In this document: piece by piece, positions 25,375 through 36,371 of the stretch
Layout of the letters: each line of letters opens with the position of its first letter
How positions within the stretch are numbered: position 1 is the first letter of the stretch
NCBI RefSeq assembly: GCF_018691265.1
Contig: NW_024881328.1
Span: 42,945,515-43,009,514, forward strand
Direction: 5' to 3'
Source: Tyto alba
Lineage: Eukaryota; Chordata; Aves; Strigiformes; Tytonidae
Length of the DNA stretch: 64,000 bases
The notes under the pieces: model-generated
What the model was told of the DNA's origin: nothing
Databases searched by the model: none
What the model saw: the letters and a program-made list of their open reading frames with translations, nothing else
Made by a program: the position numbers and the translations under genes

Positions 25375-25880
25375 CAGCTAATTTCATGCCTTATAAACCA
25401 GATTCACTTTAGCACAGAAAAATAACAGAGAACTTTCTTATCTCTCTGGGGAATGTCTTGAGACTCAATCTGTTTTATTATCTGGGTTAGTTTGACATCT
25501 GAGAGGAGAAGATTGCAATCTGAAATCTGGAATGGAAAGGGGGGTTAGTCAATGTCATTTCCTATGTTCATAAATAAATGACCAAGAAGAGATACATGTC
25601 ACTCTGTTTTCATTTATTGGGCTGAAGGTTCATCTTTAGAACAAAAGATCAGGAATTTATTGTCTTATTAAATATCTGGAGGCTTTTAATAAGGTGCTGT
25701 GTTACTTTGACCGTCTTGCCATTCTGTAATTTGATTATCCAGTCTTTCTGGTTCTTAATTGATAATTAATTTGAATAACGTGCAAAGAATTGAATGATGG
25801 AAGAAAGAAAGAGAAACAGATGGTTGGTCTATGCAGCTAGAAAACATTTAACAGGGGAAAAAAAAGTATCACATTTGGAG
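25375..25880. promoter_or_regulatory. 500-bp AT-rich block with TAATTGATAATTAA core
   Basis: One of the longest AT-rich, CpG-poor blocks. It includes TTCATAAATAAATGACC, CTTATTAAATATC, CTTTTAATAAGG, TTAATTGATAATTAATTTG (about 25755-25775) and GTGCAAAGAATTGAATG. Stops are frequent in all frames, so it is non-coding. The motif-dense core around 25740-25800 is the best single candidate here for homeodomain binding; conservation is untested. Confidence 0.35.
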
Positions 25881-28793
25881 CATAACAATATACTTTGTTC
25901 ATCTCTAGGAAGGGACAATGGCATATGTTGTGGCTCACGTCTTCAAACTTCTGCCCTGGTAAAATAAAGGAGGAAAAAGATATTGAGATAAAGGTGGATG
26001 GGAAAACATGCAAGGACTAGATAGCTAGCAGACATGAAGTCTGGCATAGCCTTCACTGGAAAAGAGGGGTCCAGGACAGGCAATTTGTTTGAGGTCATGT
26101 CAGTGTGGACGATCTTAAATTCAAGTTGTCCTTTAATGCGTGAAACAGTTGAAGACGGAGAGATATAAAGCCGCAACATAAGGCAACTCTGGCTTCATTT
26201 AAAATGTGGTTGTTGGGAAGAGATCTGTATACTTTATGTTATGAGATGAATTTCTTGCCTCTGAGTATGTTAGGGAGAAGATCCAACTCCAGGAAACTGA
26301 TAATAGGGAAAATTACACCGAAATGCCACAGCTTCACTTACCCCGCTGCAACATCACTCCCTAAAGCCTCACTGGCCCTCCCAGCCCCTTATTACCATCT
26401 TCAAAATTTCCACCAACCAAGAGACCTTTGGGTAGAAAGCGGCTACCAGAGTTTCTGTGAGAGACACCAGTGTCTGCTAAGACATGTACTCAGGAGCTGA
26501 TTCCCACTGCGAGCCTTGGGCAGCTGCACCAGGCTGCTCCCTCTGAGCATCACGCTGACTTTCTTCCTTCCACTGAGTGACATTTCAGGCTTCTGATCAT
26601 GTGTTTTTCAAGCCATGGCCTCTGGCTGCAGAGCTCTTCCTTCTGGTGTTTCTGGCCATCACATGGCTAAGCCTCCTACGACTATGAGCTTTATGAAAGC
26701 ATCTTTTCCTGGAATCTACACCCACATTTTTCAGAAGGGATGTTACTTAGATGTATTCATTTCTCTTTCAAGGACAGTCTATACTTATGGAGACAGGAAA
26801 GAGTTATGACTGAAGGTAATTCTGGCTCTCACTCCAGGAGGGTAATAGGAACAAATAAGCAATGTATTTGCACCCATACACCCACACGTGTCAAAGGCTT
26901 TAAGTGGAGCAGCCCAAAGCACTTACATCACTTGAAAGATGAATCAGTAGCCTACAAACACATTTGTTTTGTTCTTTGGACAGTGCTGTGCTGGTTCCAG
27001 ATCTGAAAGCAAAAAAGGGCTCTTTCCTTCCTTCATCCAAGCTAAAACTATCATGTCTTGCGGATGAAGTATGTTTAGGAGAACTTCTCCCCGCACTCTT
27101 ATGTTCTAACCAGTTCTCAATGCTAAACCCTCAAAACCCTATTTAGACCCAAGAATTCAAATGATATGAGTTTGAGAGGTGCCAGAAATCCTTCAGTGAA
27201 GCTCCTGGAGGGACCTGGTGGAGGTTGATGTTCTCAGCTGATGAATCTACTTGTCCACAGGCTGGCATGCTGGTAGGCAAAGTCTCTAAAGACTCTCCAC
27301 TTGTTTACTGGACCTCCTCCTATTACCAGGGCCCTGGCACTGCCTCATACAGTGACTGGGAGCCATAAGCAGTGATTCAGGTTTGCATGGGTAATGCAAA
27401 AACTCCCAGAACCGTATTTCTGAGCTGAGATTTCAGAAGTGGTGAGCCAGGGTGAGCAGGATGGCAAAGAGAAGGGAGGAAGCCTGGGGGTGCTTGGTGG
27501 CAATGCTCAGAGAAGAAGAAGAAAGTGGCAGAAGAGGCAGTGGTGCTCACCAGACATGACCCAGGAGGAGCTGACCTCCACCACACCCTTGCTGAAGAGA
27601 CCTGGGGGCCTTAGGACAAAGACAGAGAAATTATTGCTCTGTATTTACAGTAAAGCCCCTGCAGTGAGAAAGGGCCCATCTTCTCCACCTTCTCCTTTAT
27701 CTAAATCACAGCCAACTGACCTGTTCCCCATAGCCCCCAGCACCTCACTGGGCACCCATTTTACATGTGTTCTCTCTTTTTCATGGGCATCTCAGGGGCT
27801 CAAAAACAACTTTCCCCCCGTGCTTGCCTTTCCACCTCCGTGTGAGATGGGCATTCAGTCCAACTCGGTGCAGCCACTGGGACATTTTCAAGGACACCGA
27901 TGGTTCCCGGGTGATCAAAGATTTATGGGTTTGGATGTGAGGACCAGTGCCAAAATCAACAGAAGCGCATATTGATCTTGAATTGAAGATGCTGTTTGCT
28001 GTTTCCCACCTAACAAACCCCTTCACCTTTGCCAAGGTGCTCGTAAAGCACTGGATATCCATAATAATAACAGGGATCACAACTCTCTCTGCTCACCACA
28101 CACCTTTGAATGCTGTATCTGGTAAGATGATGAATAGTTATAACCACAACAGCAGCTGTGACATGACTACCCCTTGCACAGTCTTCTTCCAGTGTTCCTA
28201 AGGAGACACATTGCCCAAGGTCAAACAATAAACACAGTAAGTTTTGATAGGGCTTACAAAAATAACTCCTATTTTTTCTAGTTTTCCAACCCCTCCAATG
28301 GGGCAAGGAATGAAAAAACGTGATCAAAGAGACTTCCAACATCCATCAGATGTAAATGGAATGCAACAGTTTTTAAAAGGGTTAAATTTGCAGCCTGAAC
28401 TACTTGGCAGAATCTCTGAAATCATTATTCTTTTATTCATAGCAGTAATAAATAATAATAAACCTAAACATCCCAATGGTCCCCACACCTCCTGCATCTC
28501 CCTAGCTGCAGATCTAAAATATGAATAATAATTACAGCTTATCAAATCAGCCCATGATTAGAGACAACAGAAAGACATTTCATATTGTTAACTTCCTTGC
28601 ACAAGAGGAAAAAAATCAGGTCATAGGGGTATTAAAAATTTATATCATAGCATTTGACTTGACTCATCTCTTAAAAAGAAAAAAAATCCCAGCATGTATT
28701 ATGTATTTAGGCAATTCCTTTTAAACCCTTTCTTGAATGAGCACAAGATAGGCCAATAACTTGATAGATGGATGTCTCTATCTAGCCAGTGTG

Positions 28794-28894
28794 CATATTT
28801 TATATACACATACACGTGCATACACTTAACGTGCACTCACACCTATATATAAAATGATATACATAGAGAGAGAGAGAGATAAATCTATTTATAT
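28794..28894. repeat. Alternating TA/CA/CG tract and (AG)n
   Basis: 28801-28825 is 25 bases of unbroken purine-pyrimidine alternation (TATATACACATACACGTGCA and on). It is followed by CACACCTATATATA words and an (AG)7 run at 28865-28879. Microsatellite-like; the first part has weak Z-DNA potential. Confidence 0.8.
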
Positions 28895-29076
28895 CTCTTA
28901 GCTGAAGACAGATACAGGGCTAATGTTAAAAAAAATCTCTACACAGATAGCATCTTATTTAAACCTGGCAGCTTTAGAAGAGTAACTTTTTCGCCTATTT
29001 TTTTGTAGAATCACAGCAACGTCAGCAAAGCTCGGTTCATTAGCTGCCTTATTCCTGTTTAGGCTTACTGGTTATT

Positions 29077-29116
29077 TTGATTTTGTTTTGTTTTGTTTTT
29101 TTTTTTTTTTCTTTTT
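29077..29116. repeat. (TTTTG)n and poly-T
   Basis: Three TTTTG units lead into 15 T (29096-29110), C, then five T. Read on the minus strand this is an A-rich tail-like sequence, but no retroposon body is recognisable on its 5' side. Confidence 0.85.
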
Positions 29117-30114
29117 CCTCTTGGTCATTTTTCTAGCTTCCCCGGTCAAAAAATACCTTGATAGGGAAAAATGAAAGTCCTTGATTCCTGCACAGCGGTT
29201 GAAGCACAGGTGACTGGAATAAATCAAGTCCAGCAAGAGGCTAAATTTTCAACTCATCACTCAGGAGATTAGGAGAGGAAACCAGCTACTGCTTGGATGG
29301 TTTTCAGGGCCCACATCATGCCCTGTTTACCAGTCCTGCTGGGGCTGCAGATTTGCTCCGGGAGCTCTTATAGCATAGGCAAAGCAGAGCTCTCGACACC
29401 GGATAATTTTGCGTACACAGCATGTATGGAAACATGCACCAGTCCTCTGATAAGCAGGCCCAGGTTTTCCCCAAATGAGAGCTGCTCCGAAAACAAAGGA
29501 AAGGTGTTTATATGTGCCCTGCATAAAACCCAGGGACCACAGTCACCAGTCTTAGGAGGCATCCCTGCTCTGGGCACAGGGAGCCCTGCAGAGCCGATGT
29601 CCCCCCGGGTGGGTCCTGTCCCATCCCCTGTGCTGCCAAAGATGCACTCAACCGTCTGTCCAGGTCAAGGAGAAGACGAGCAATTTCAGTCCACTGTTGC
29701 CCAAGGCTGCCTTGATCTTCGTGCCTGCTACCATCAATGGAAGAAGACGCCTCCAAAACTCTCTGGATGCCTCCTGGTTGCTTAGAGCCTTGCTGAGAAT
29801 TTTCTTCAACCCATTATAATTGTTGTAAAAAAATACCAGCATCCTCACAATGCTCAGGAAAACACTTCCATGCATTTCCATGTAAAAATCAATTTTTACG
29901 AGAGACAGGGTTCCATGTCCAAGGGTGTCAGCACCACATCTTTCCAGAATGATGCTGGAAATCTTGGAAAGGCAAAGAACACAGAGTGCTGCAGCAAACA
30001 TCTCTGTGTAAATGCCCTGGCGTCAGCCTGCTGTTTTCAGGAGAGGTCAGCATATTTACATAGATGCGTTAATAGGGCAGCCGCCAAAATCTCCTCTAAG
30101 ATGTTTTGAAAGCT

Positions 30115-30149
30115 TAAAAAAAAAAAACCTCAAATATATTTTTTTTTTC
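30115..30149. repeat. Poly-A / poly-T inverted pair
   Basis: Twelve to thirteen A and about ten T are separated by CCTCAAATATA. The two runs can pair as a small A/T hairpin. It lies just 5' of the octamer cluster. Confidence 0.75.
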
Positions 30150-30270
30150 AACATCTGCAGTCACTGAAAGGAGAGATGCAAATCTGCTGTCATTTGCATG
30201 CAAATTTTTTTACATCAAATCAGTGACAGAATGCACAATAAACACACTTTAAATTGAAATATTCCACGTT
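30150..30270. promoter_or_regulatory. AT-rich block containing three POU octamers
   Basis: Within 120 bases: ATGCAAAT (30176-30183), then ATTTGCAT overlapping a second ATGCAAAT to form a perfect 14-bp palindrome (30192-30205). The block continues CATCAAATCAG and TTTAAATTGAAATATTCC. Octamers are the binding site of POU-family factors (Oct1/Oct2/Oct4, established). Use of this cluster as an enhancer is an inference. Confidence 0.4.
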
Positions 30271-30807
30271 CACTTCCTCCTAGTCTTGCCTGCAGCTGGG
30301 ATCCAATTTTCATGCACAGCTCCACACAGGTGACCATCCTCCAGCGGCTCTGAAGCCAGGAAGAGTGTGGGGAAGATGGAATTACAGAGGCAAAGTAATT
30401 GCAACCAGCTCATGACTCAAAAACCAGCTGTCATGAGAGACAGTAAAGATGAAGGTTCTTCAGAAATAAATGCTGTTAAAAGAGTCTGTATCTGTCTTAA
30501 ACCCTAAAGCATCCTTTATGATAATCACTAACATTTTGATCACAGGGAAATATGATAATAGGTCGCCTTGGAGTCCACACAATCAGGGATAATAGCAAAT
30601 TTCTCTGTAAGGCTTGTTTGCTACAGGCTTTAAACAGCTCATTTGATGTACAACGACACTGCAAGGGAGGGCAACACTCGGCACATCAGTGCAGGGATGG
30701 GCAAGGGATGTGCAGTGAGGCGAAGGGGTTTGATTGGGTCTTGTGGGAAGTGCAGCAGAGCTGGGAACCGAGCTGTGTTCCCCAGGCCTTACAGTCATGC
30801 TTTGTGT

Positions 30808-30924
30808 CATCTCCATCCCCATCGCCATGCCCATCCCCTTCCACATCCATCCCCATCTCCATCCCCAACTCCATCTCCATCCTCATCCCCATCCCCCTTC
30901 CTATCTCCATCCTCCTCCCCATCC
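30808..30924. repeat. (CCATCY)n hexamer-like minisatellite
   Basis: About 117 bases of CATCTC, CATCCC, CATCAC-type hexamers, partly decayed (CCATCGCCATGCC, CCATCCCCTTCC). One strand is almost entirely pyrimidine plus A. The 223-codon plus-strand frame over it owes its length and its Ser/Pro/Ile repeats to this tract. Confidence 0.85.
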
Positions 30925-31194
30925 AAGGGCACTTTTTGTTTCTTTTCCCTACGAGACACGGCAGCCCATCCAGGCTCTCTATCTCCAGCTTCGTGACAAG
31001 TAACCCTGATTTTAGGATACACACAACAGCGCTTCAGAGCCCGTCTGCAGGGGTGAGCTCAGCCGCAGCTGCACATCCATCTCCTCATGCCATGACTAAC
31101 CTCACCGCCGCACCAGGCACGTCCCGGTTTCCCTTTCAGCGTCTGTTGGTTTCTGCGACGTACTCAAAGCTATTTTCTGTAGCTGGCGCTTCAC

Positions 31195-31350
31195 TTTTCC
31201 TACCCGTAGAAAGCGTTTCCTGATGTCTGACCAAAATCCTTCCTGCTGTAATTTAAACCTGCTCATTCTTGTCATAGCTGGTCAGCTGAATATTTTTGCT
31301 GCTGATTCCAGCAGCTCCCGACGAGACTCGTACTCCCCCCTCATCCCCTC
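31195..31350 (-). mobile_element. CR1 LINE 3' fragment
   Basis: The plus strand reads TTTCCTGATGTCTGACC, CCTTCCTGCTGTAATTTAAACC and GCTCATTCTTGTC in order and spacing. This matches the antisense of avian CR1 3' regions, which read approximately 'tttcctgatgtttaacctaaatc..cttgctgcaatttaagcccattacttcttgtc'. The element therefore lies on the minus strand. After a diverged stretch, CCCCCCTCATCCCC at about 31331-31345 fits the next CR1 block. It is truncated at both ends, with no 8-bp terminal repeats and no target-site duplication visible. CR1 is the main LINE family of birds and other sauropsids (established), which supports the host assignment. Confidence 0.72.
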
Positions 31351-31431
31351 CATTGAGTTCAACCCGCGGCTTTCCCAGGGAACACGCGTTTGCTCGGAGG
31401 GCAAACCAAAGGCAACGCTGGTAAATCAATA

Positions 31432-31448
31432 TTTTTTTTTTTTTTTTT
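31432..31448. repeat. 17-base poly-T run
   Basis: Pure T17 after AATCAATA and followed by AATAG. It lies about 80 bases past the recognisable part of the CR1 fragment. CR1 elements do not end in poly-A, so it is probably unrelated. Confidence 0.85.
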
Positions 31449-32090
31449 AATAGCCCAAGGCTGGACTGCTAGCCTTTGGATTGCAGGATGCTCCTGCACA
31501 TTGCTCCCCGATGCTGCGGGAGCAGGGTAGGTTCACCCGGGCTGGTCCCAGCTAGACGGCTGGTGGTGTGGGAGCATTTAAAAGTCGCCTGGGTCTGTCT
31601 CTGCTGTGCAACAGCCACAGCTGCTCGCCGGCAGCGCAGGCATGCCTCGCCATGACTCACAAGCTATTAAAAGCCACATTTCCCCCCGTATTGCTCTACC
31701 TAAAGATATAGATAGGCGCCCAGCAAGAGCTGTAAAGGCACTTAGGCTGGTCAGTTAGATCTCCCTGGAAGTTAAGCACCAAATTCACCTGCCTGTTAGA
31801 AATGAAATGCCTTTTGAAATCGAGCCTGGGGCATTTCTGAACTCCTTATGCAAGCTAGAAACCCCAGGTGACCCAAGACACAGGTCAGTGAAACAGAGAT
31901 GCACGCACCTTCCCATCTTTGTTTCTGCACGTGGCAAAGCCTACGAGCCTGGAGAAGGAGGGAGAGCACACGTAGGAGAAATCCAAGTGGAATTTTGCAC
32001 AAAGAGGCAAAGTTATTGCTCACTTGTTGTACCACTGCACACATATTTTGAGGGGAACTTCTCCAGACTGCCAGAAGCACTGCAGGAAAG

Positions 32091-32108
32091 AAAAAAAAAA
32101 AAAAAAAA
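32091..32108. repeat. 18-base poly-A run
   Basis: Pure A18 preceded by GCAGGAAAG. No retroposon body recognised. Confidence 0.85.
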
Positions 32109-32237
32109 CAACCCTGAAAGGGTCCCAAATTTATCTGTCCCTTCTTTGTCTGCAAAACTCTCTGCAGAGCCCAAGAAGAAAGGCCAAAGATAGGAGCAAG
32201 AAGGTGTGATGGAGTGTTACCTGCCCAGGTGGTGTTG

Positions 32238-32281
32238 GCATGCACGCATGTGTGTGAGCATGTACACGCACGTGTATGTGC
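32238..32281. repeat. Alternating purine-pyrimidine tract (Z-DNA potential)
   Basis: Two perfect alternating runs, 19 bases (32238-32256) and 24 bases (32258-32281), are separated by a single A. They are rich in GC, CA/TG and CG steps (GCATGCACGCATGTG, then GTACACGCACGTGTATG). Alternating pyrimidine-purine DNA with CG and CA steps is the classical Z-forming sequence (established). It also contains the palindromes GCATGC and CACGTG. Confidence 0.8.
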
Positions 32282-32387
32282 TCTCCTTTGGCTACCTAAG
32301 ATAAAACAGAGCTTGCATTTTCTATTCAAAGGCCATTTAAAACATAGGATTGCTGAGCTGCTTCTTTTTCTTGTTTTGTTGTTTTGC

Positions 32388-32399
32388 TTTTTTTTTTTT
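32388..32399. repeat. 12-base poly-T
   Basis: T12 inside a broader T-rich segment (32361-32400) with TTGTTTTG words. Confidence 0.8.
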
Positions 32400-32734
32400 C
32401 CCCAAGAAATTAAAAACCCACCTTATCTGGTAGGAGACGGGGTAATTGGAAAAGCCTTGGTATAGCTGACATGTCCAAAGATACACAGAGGAGCAGCAGG
32501 AATGTCTCAGAAACACACACACACTTAATAAATATTAGGGACAAACCTAATAACCACTTTGCCGTCTCAACAGCTCTTTAGCTGATATCAACAACACTAA
32601 CATTTCTCCCAGTGTTTTTGTTGTTATTTAACCCTGTGAGAGCACAGGATCTGCAGCAGTACTCTGCAAGCGCCCATAAAACACCCACGGTCAGACGTTT
32701 CCTGAATCAGCAACACATCTGCCCAAGGTCTCCT

Positions 32735-32776
32735 TGGAAAACCTTGTCAGATGCCTCTGGAAAAGCCCAGATGTTG
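32735..32776 (-). mobile_element. Decayed CR1 reverse-transcriptase fragment
   Basis: The minus strand reads CTGGGCTTTTCCAGAGGC then ATCTGACAAGGTTTTCC. With one inserted base this lines up with the codons of the CR1 reverse-transcriptase motif L-D-F-(S)-K-A-F-D-K-V-F. The frame is broken by the extra base, a TGA arises, and the first Asp is lost, so it is a dead fragment. It has the same orientation as the CR1 remnant about 1.4 kb upstream. A chance match over 35 bases cannot be excluded. Confidence 0.42.
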
Positions 32777-34529
32777 CTGGCTGCAGGTCAGCCAGCAAAT
32801 ATTTCCTCCTTGGCTTATGTGCCCATAGGCAGGAAGAATGCTATTTGTGGCAATCTCCCACCTTTTCTGTTAAAAATAAAGTTAGCAGTTGAGGGCTTCC
32901 TGTCAAATGATAGGAAGAGTGATGGCACCAAGTATTTACAGAGAAGTAGGCAATGTCATTCTGGTGCTTCACTCCTTTTTCCACTTCCCCTCACTTTGGG
33001 TGAACTAGAGAGCCTTCAAGGTTCATATCCAGCATCAAGGTGCAATGACTCCATGGCAGAGGACTTCTTGCTTCAACTGTGGAGCACCAGGAGAGGTGCA
33101 GCTACCCAAAAACCCAGCAGAAAAGTGCATAACTGGAAGCAGAACTGTTGGGAAGCTGGAGAGATATGTTTGCCCTCTGACAGGCGCAGATGTCTAGCAA
33201 ACTTGCCCTGCACAGGCTAAGAAGAGCACCCGTGAACTTGCAGCGGTGTCCAGACCTGCTCCATTCTGCAGGAAAGCTGCATGGTTTCCAAGGTGGTCGC
33301 AGAGACGAAAGCAGAGACCAAAGGGTAAACCTTTTCCTGCACACATGCAGCCACGCAGGAGACCTGCTCCCGCCTGGGAAGGGCTGCAGCCCCGCGCTCA
33401 TCCCACACCCCTCTGCCTGACACTTCCCCATTGGAGACATCAGGTGCACCAGGCTAAACCCTCGCTCAGCGTGTCTGCGCGGGCAGTTATTCTGGACGAG
33501 GCATAATAAAGGGCATGCCAGTTAAATTTCCTCATGCACAAGCAGGTTTGCCTGCTCCTCCGCCTCCCGTATATCGTGCATTTTATGGCAAAGCTTTTTA
33601 AAAGCAGTTGCATAACCTTATGCACAGACCATCGGCTTGCTTGGGGATGGTGTGACTGGTTATCTGTACAAAGGCCGTGGAAAATTCCTCGATGGGACTG
33701 TGGAACGAAGGCGACCGGCCGAAGAGTTGGGTGGCCTTTCCCACCACTGATGTCCCAAGCACCCTCCGCAATGGATTTATGATCACCAGCAGGGATATTT
33801 TGGCCAGGAAGGACCTCCCGAGGTCCTTAGTCCGACCTGTGCTCAACGCAGGCAGCGTGATGCTGAGCTGAGGTGTCATCACAGATGTGCTTTGCCCAAA
33901 GTGAGCACCATGCAGGAGGCGGGGCTGGAAACCTTTCGTTCTTCTAATAAATGGGTTTGTGGAGGCCACCAGCTACGGCGTGAGGGCTGGTGGGGGCAGG
34001 CGGCTCTGGAAGGTGCCTGCTGGAGATAAAAGAAGGAAATGATGGGATGCTTCGGCGTGGGGACGAGCAATGGAGCGCATGCGAGGAGGTCCTGCCTGAT
34101 ACCTGCCTGCATCCCCCACGGGCGGTAGGGAAGAGGAGAAGCCCAGCAGCTGGAGAAATCCAAGCAGCCGGAGGTGTCTGCTGGTGAAAAAGCCACTGCA
34201 GGTCTGCAGCGAGCCGGAGGTGAGGTCGGCCCCGGCGAGGACGAGCCACCTCGGCAGGAAAGCACAGCGGCTGCTGGGCGTCGGGAGTGAGTCACCGCGC
34301 CAAGCGTGAAAAGGAGTTTAACACGTGAAGTCCCTTCCCCCCGCCCCCCAGCTTCAGCAGGGAAAAAAAAATTAATCTGCCCTTTTCCAGGAAAGTGCTT
34401 TGCAACCTGATTGCTCTCGTTTCTGTTTATTAAACAAAGGTTTCAGGAGGAAATTCCTTACTGCGGTGAGAGACCGCGTTTCCAAGGTTATCCCAGAGCA
34501 CAAAGCAAGACGACAGTCATTTTTCACCC

Positions 34530-34625
34530 CCATAATTAGAGAAAGCGTGTTAGCAGATTAATGTTAAGCAACATTAGCATACAGTAATATGGTTATGGGA
34601 TGGTGCTCCTAACCAAATTAAAGAC
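34530..34625. promoter_or_regulatory. AT-rich candidate regulatory patch
   Basis: Contains CATAATTAGAGAAAGCG, GCAGATTAATGTTAAGC, AACATTAGCATACAGTAATATGG and CCAAATTAAAG. CpG-poor, with stops in all frames. Function inferred only from composition. Confidence 0.28.
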
Positions 34626-34988
34626 CGCCTAGCTCATCCACCCTTGCAGCAGGTGGGACTGTATTCACAGCACTCTTCCCAGGGGATTTAAATACCCGAT
34701 CCAGAGTCAGTCCAAACCCAGCAATAAGATGTCCGTTGACTGCAACGAGCTTTCTACCCTTGAGTTTCTGGAGTTTGTTTTCCCTGTTGCTCATTGGATC
34801 TCAGGGCCTCTTCCCAGATGTAGATTTAAGAGCAACACCCCTATGCCACTCAGGTTTCCTTGGGTTTGCTCACCACTGGAAGCAGCATGGTGCAAAACCC
34901 AGACCGGCAGGGCGGAGAGGGAGTGTTTCCAGGTTCCCCTAACTGCCTTTGATGAAATGATCCATCTTCAGCATGCTCCCCCCCACCC

Positions 34989-35007
34989 AAAAAAAAAAAA
35001 AAAAAAA
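34989..35007. repeat. 19-base poly-A run
   Basis: Pure A19 following CCCCCCACCC and followed by CCACAACAAAACAAACAACC. Confidence 0.85.
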
Positions 35008-35213
35008 CCACAACAAAACAAACAACCAAGCCCAGCCACTCCCAGCTCCTCTGTAGCCATTTTCAAGGTTCCCAGACTTAACTGTCGAAGGCTGCAGACA
35101 CATTTATTATCTTTTTGCAGTGCCATCTGGCATTTGTGTATCAGAAGAAGATTACATATATGTCAAACAGGGGGAAAAATATCTTTTCCTGTAACAGTTG
35201 CAGAAGCAAGGGG

Positions 35214-35238
35214 GGAAAAAATATAAAAAAAAAATAAA
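35214..35238. repeat. A-rich tract
   Basis: GGGGAAAAAAATATAAAAAAAAAATAAATCC, a low-complexity A/T-rich tract at the 3' edge of an AT-rich patch (35090-35240). Confidence 0.75.
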
Positions 35239-36332
35239 TCCTGTGGACCATATGGAAGGCTTTTTCTTAAGCGATCCATCTTGAGCAATTAGGAAGTGTC
35301 ACAGCCAATATGCAGATCCCGGGCTTGCTGCAAGTGCTGGGATAAGAGCAGGGTGGCAGGGTCAGGCTACCTGAGACACTAACACTGCCGCTGCCTGAAA
35401 TAGCCTGGGACAATGAAATGCCCCCCTCTCCTCTCCCAAAACAGGGGAAGAAGAGAAAAGACAAGAGAGGGAACAAAGCAAGACAGCTTGCAGCATGCTA
35501 AGTGAATCAGAGCAATGGCCTTTCTTTGCCTTTCGGGGTTTTATCATTGCATGTCTTGCGAAAGCAATAGGTGTGAACCCGCCATGGAGCCTCGCCAGGT
35601 TTTCAGTGCTTGCTCTGTGCCTCCCAATGCCAGGGATAGTGGAAAATTACTGGCTTCCCCTCCCAGCACCACCGCGCAGGCAAGCTTTGGCAGAGCGAAG
35701 GAATCAACCGCTGGCGTGACCCGGGAGGCGCTGAACGGAGCGAGCATGGCCACGGCACCCTGTAGGGAAGGAGCTGGTGAGCGCGGTGGGCTCACGGTGC
35801 CTTCTTCTGGGTGGGGTTGGCGCAGAATCTCCCTGCTCGGCGAGGTGGCTGCATGGCTGCAGTGGTTGCAAGCTCACCCTATGCTGGCCGAAAGCATCCC
35901 CTGCGACCCGCCGGCTGGTGACTGCCACCCGTGGCATATCGCAGGGAGGAGAAGCGCGGCGTTGGCCAGGGAAACGTCTTGGTGGGAAGGTGGAAATGGC
36001 AACCAGGGAGGTGCGGGTCCTCCTTTCCCACCCCAGGGCTTGCGGTCACCCTTGTGCCGGGCTCGGGAAGAGGGGCAGCAGCTGCCAGCCTGGTCACTGG
36101 GGTGGGAAAGCAGCTCCCAGCGCGCCCTGGCAAAGCGAACGGGTTCACGCCAGCACCACACAGGCAGCCTGGCCCCATCCTGCTGGGTGGCAGGGACACT
36201 GAGGGAAAACAAAAGAGACACCACAAACAGCATCACTGCCCAGGGCAAAGCTGTCTTCCCCCACTCCTCTAGGGAAAGGCATCCTCGTTGCCTCCTCTCT
36301 TTCTTTCCCCTTCGACCATTTTTGCTGCTCTT

Positions 36333-36371
36333 ATGCAAATGATCGGTGAGCAAGAGGACCAGAGGTCCTCT
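36333..36371. promoter_or_regulatory. Octamer plus 19-bp hyphenated palindrome
   Basis: A perfect octamer ATGCAAAT (36333-36340) is followed twelve bases later by AGAGGACC-AGA-GGTCCTCT (36353-36371). That is a perfect 8-bp inverted repeat with a 3-base spacer, in the general shape of a dimeric DNA-binding site. The half-site AGAGGACC is not one I can assign to a factor. GC-rich, stop-poor flanks. Confidence 0.35.

Larger units (their letters stand above)
25881..30150. other. Non-coding background, partly AT-rich
   Basis: No supported gene. A 162-codon frame at 29297-29785 starts with a hydrophobic stretch (MPCLPVLLGLQIC) but has no family motif or splice-bounded structure that I can confirm. 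The segment 28370-28740 is strongly AT-rich with repeated AATAATAAT and TTATTCTTTTATTC words. Simple repeats are listed separately. Confidence 0.5.

Noticed and set aside
30552..31223. 223-codon frame rich in Ser/Pro/Ile
   Set aside because: Its length and repeats come from the CATCCY minisatellite, and its 3' end runs into antisense CR1 sequence.
32612..33220. 202-codon frame
   Set aside because: It crosses the decayed CR1 reverse-transcriptase fragment on the opposite strand and shows no domain.
35515..36342. 275-codon open frame, the longest in the window, with a good ATG context
   Set aside because: It lies in GC-rich sequence where long frames overlap on both strands and in other frames. 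No signal peptide, domain, repeat or splice structure supports it, and its composition follows base content.
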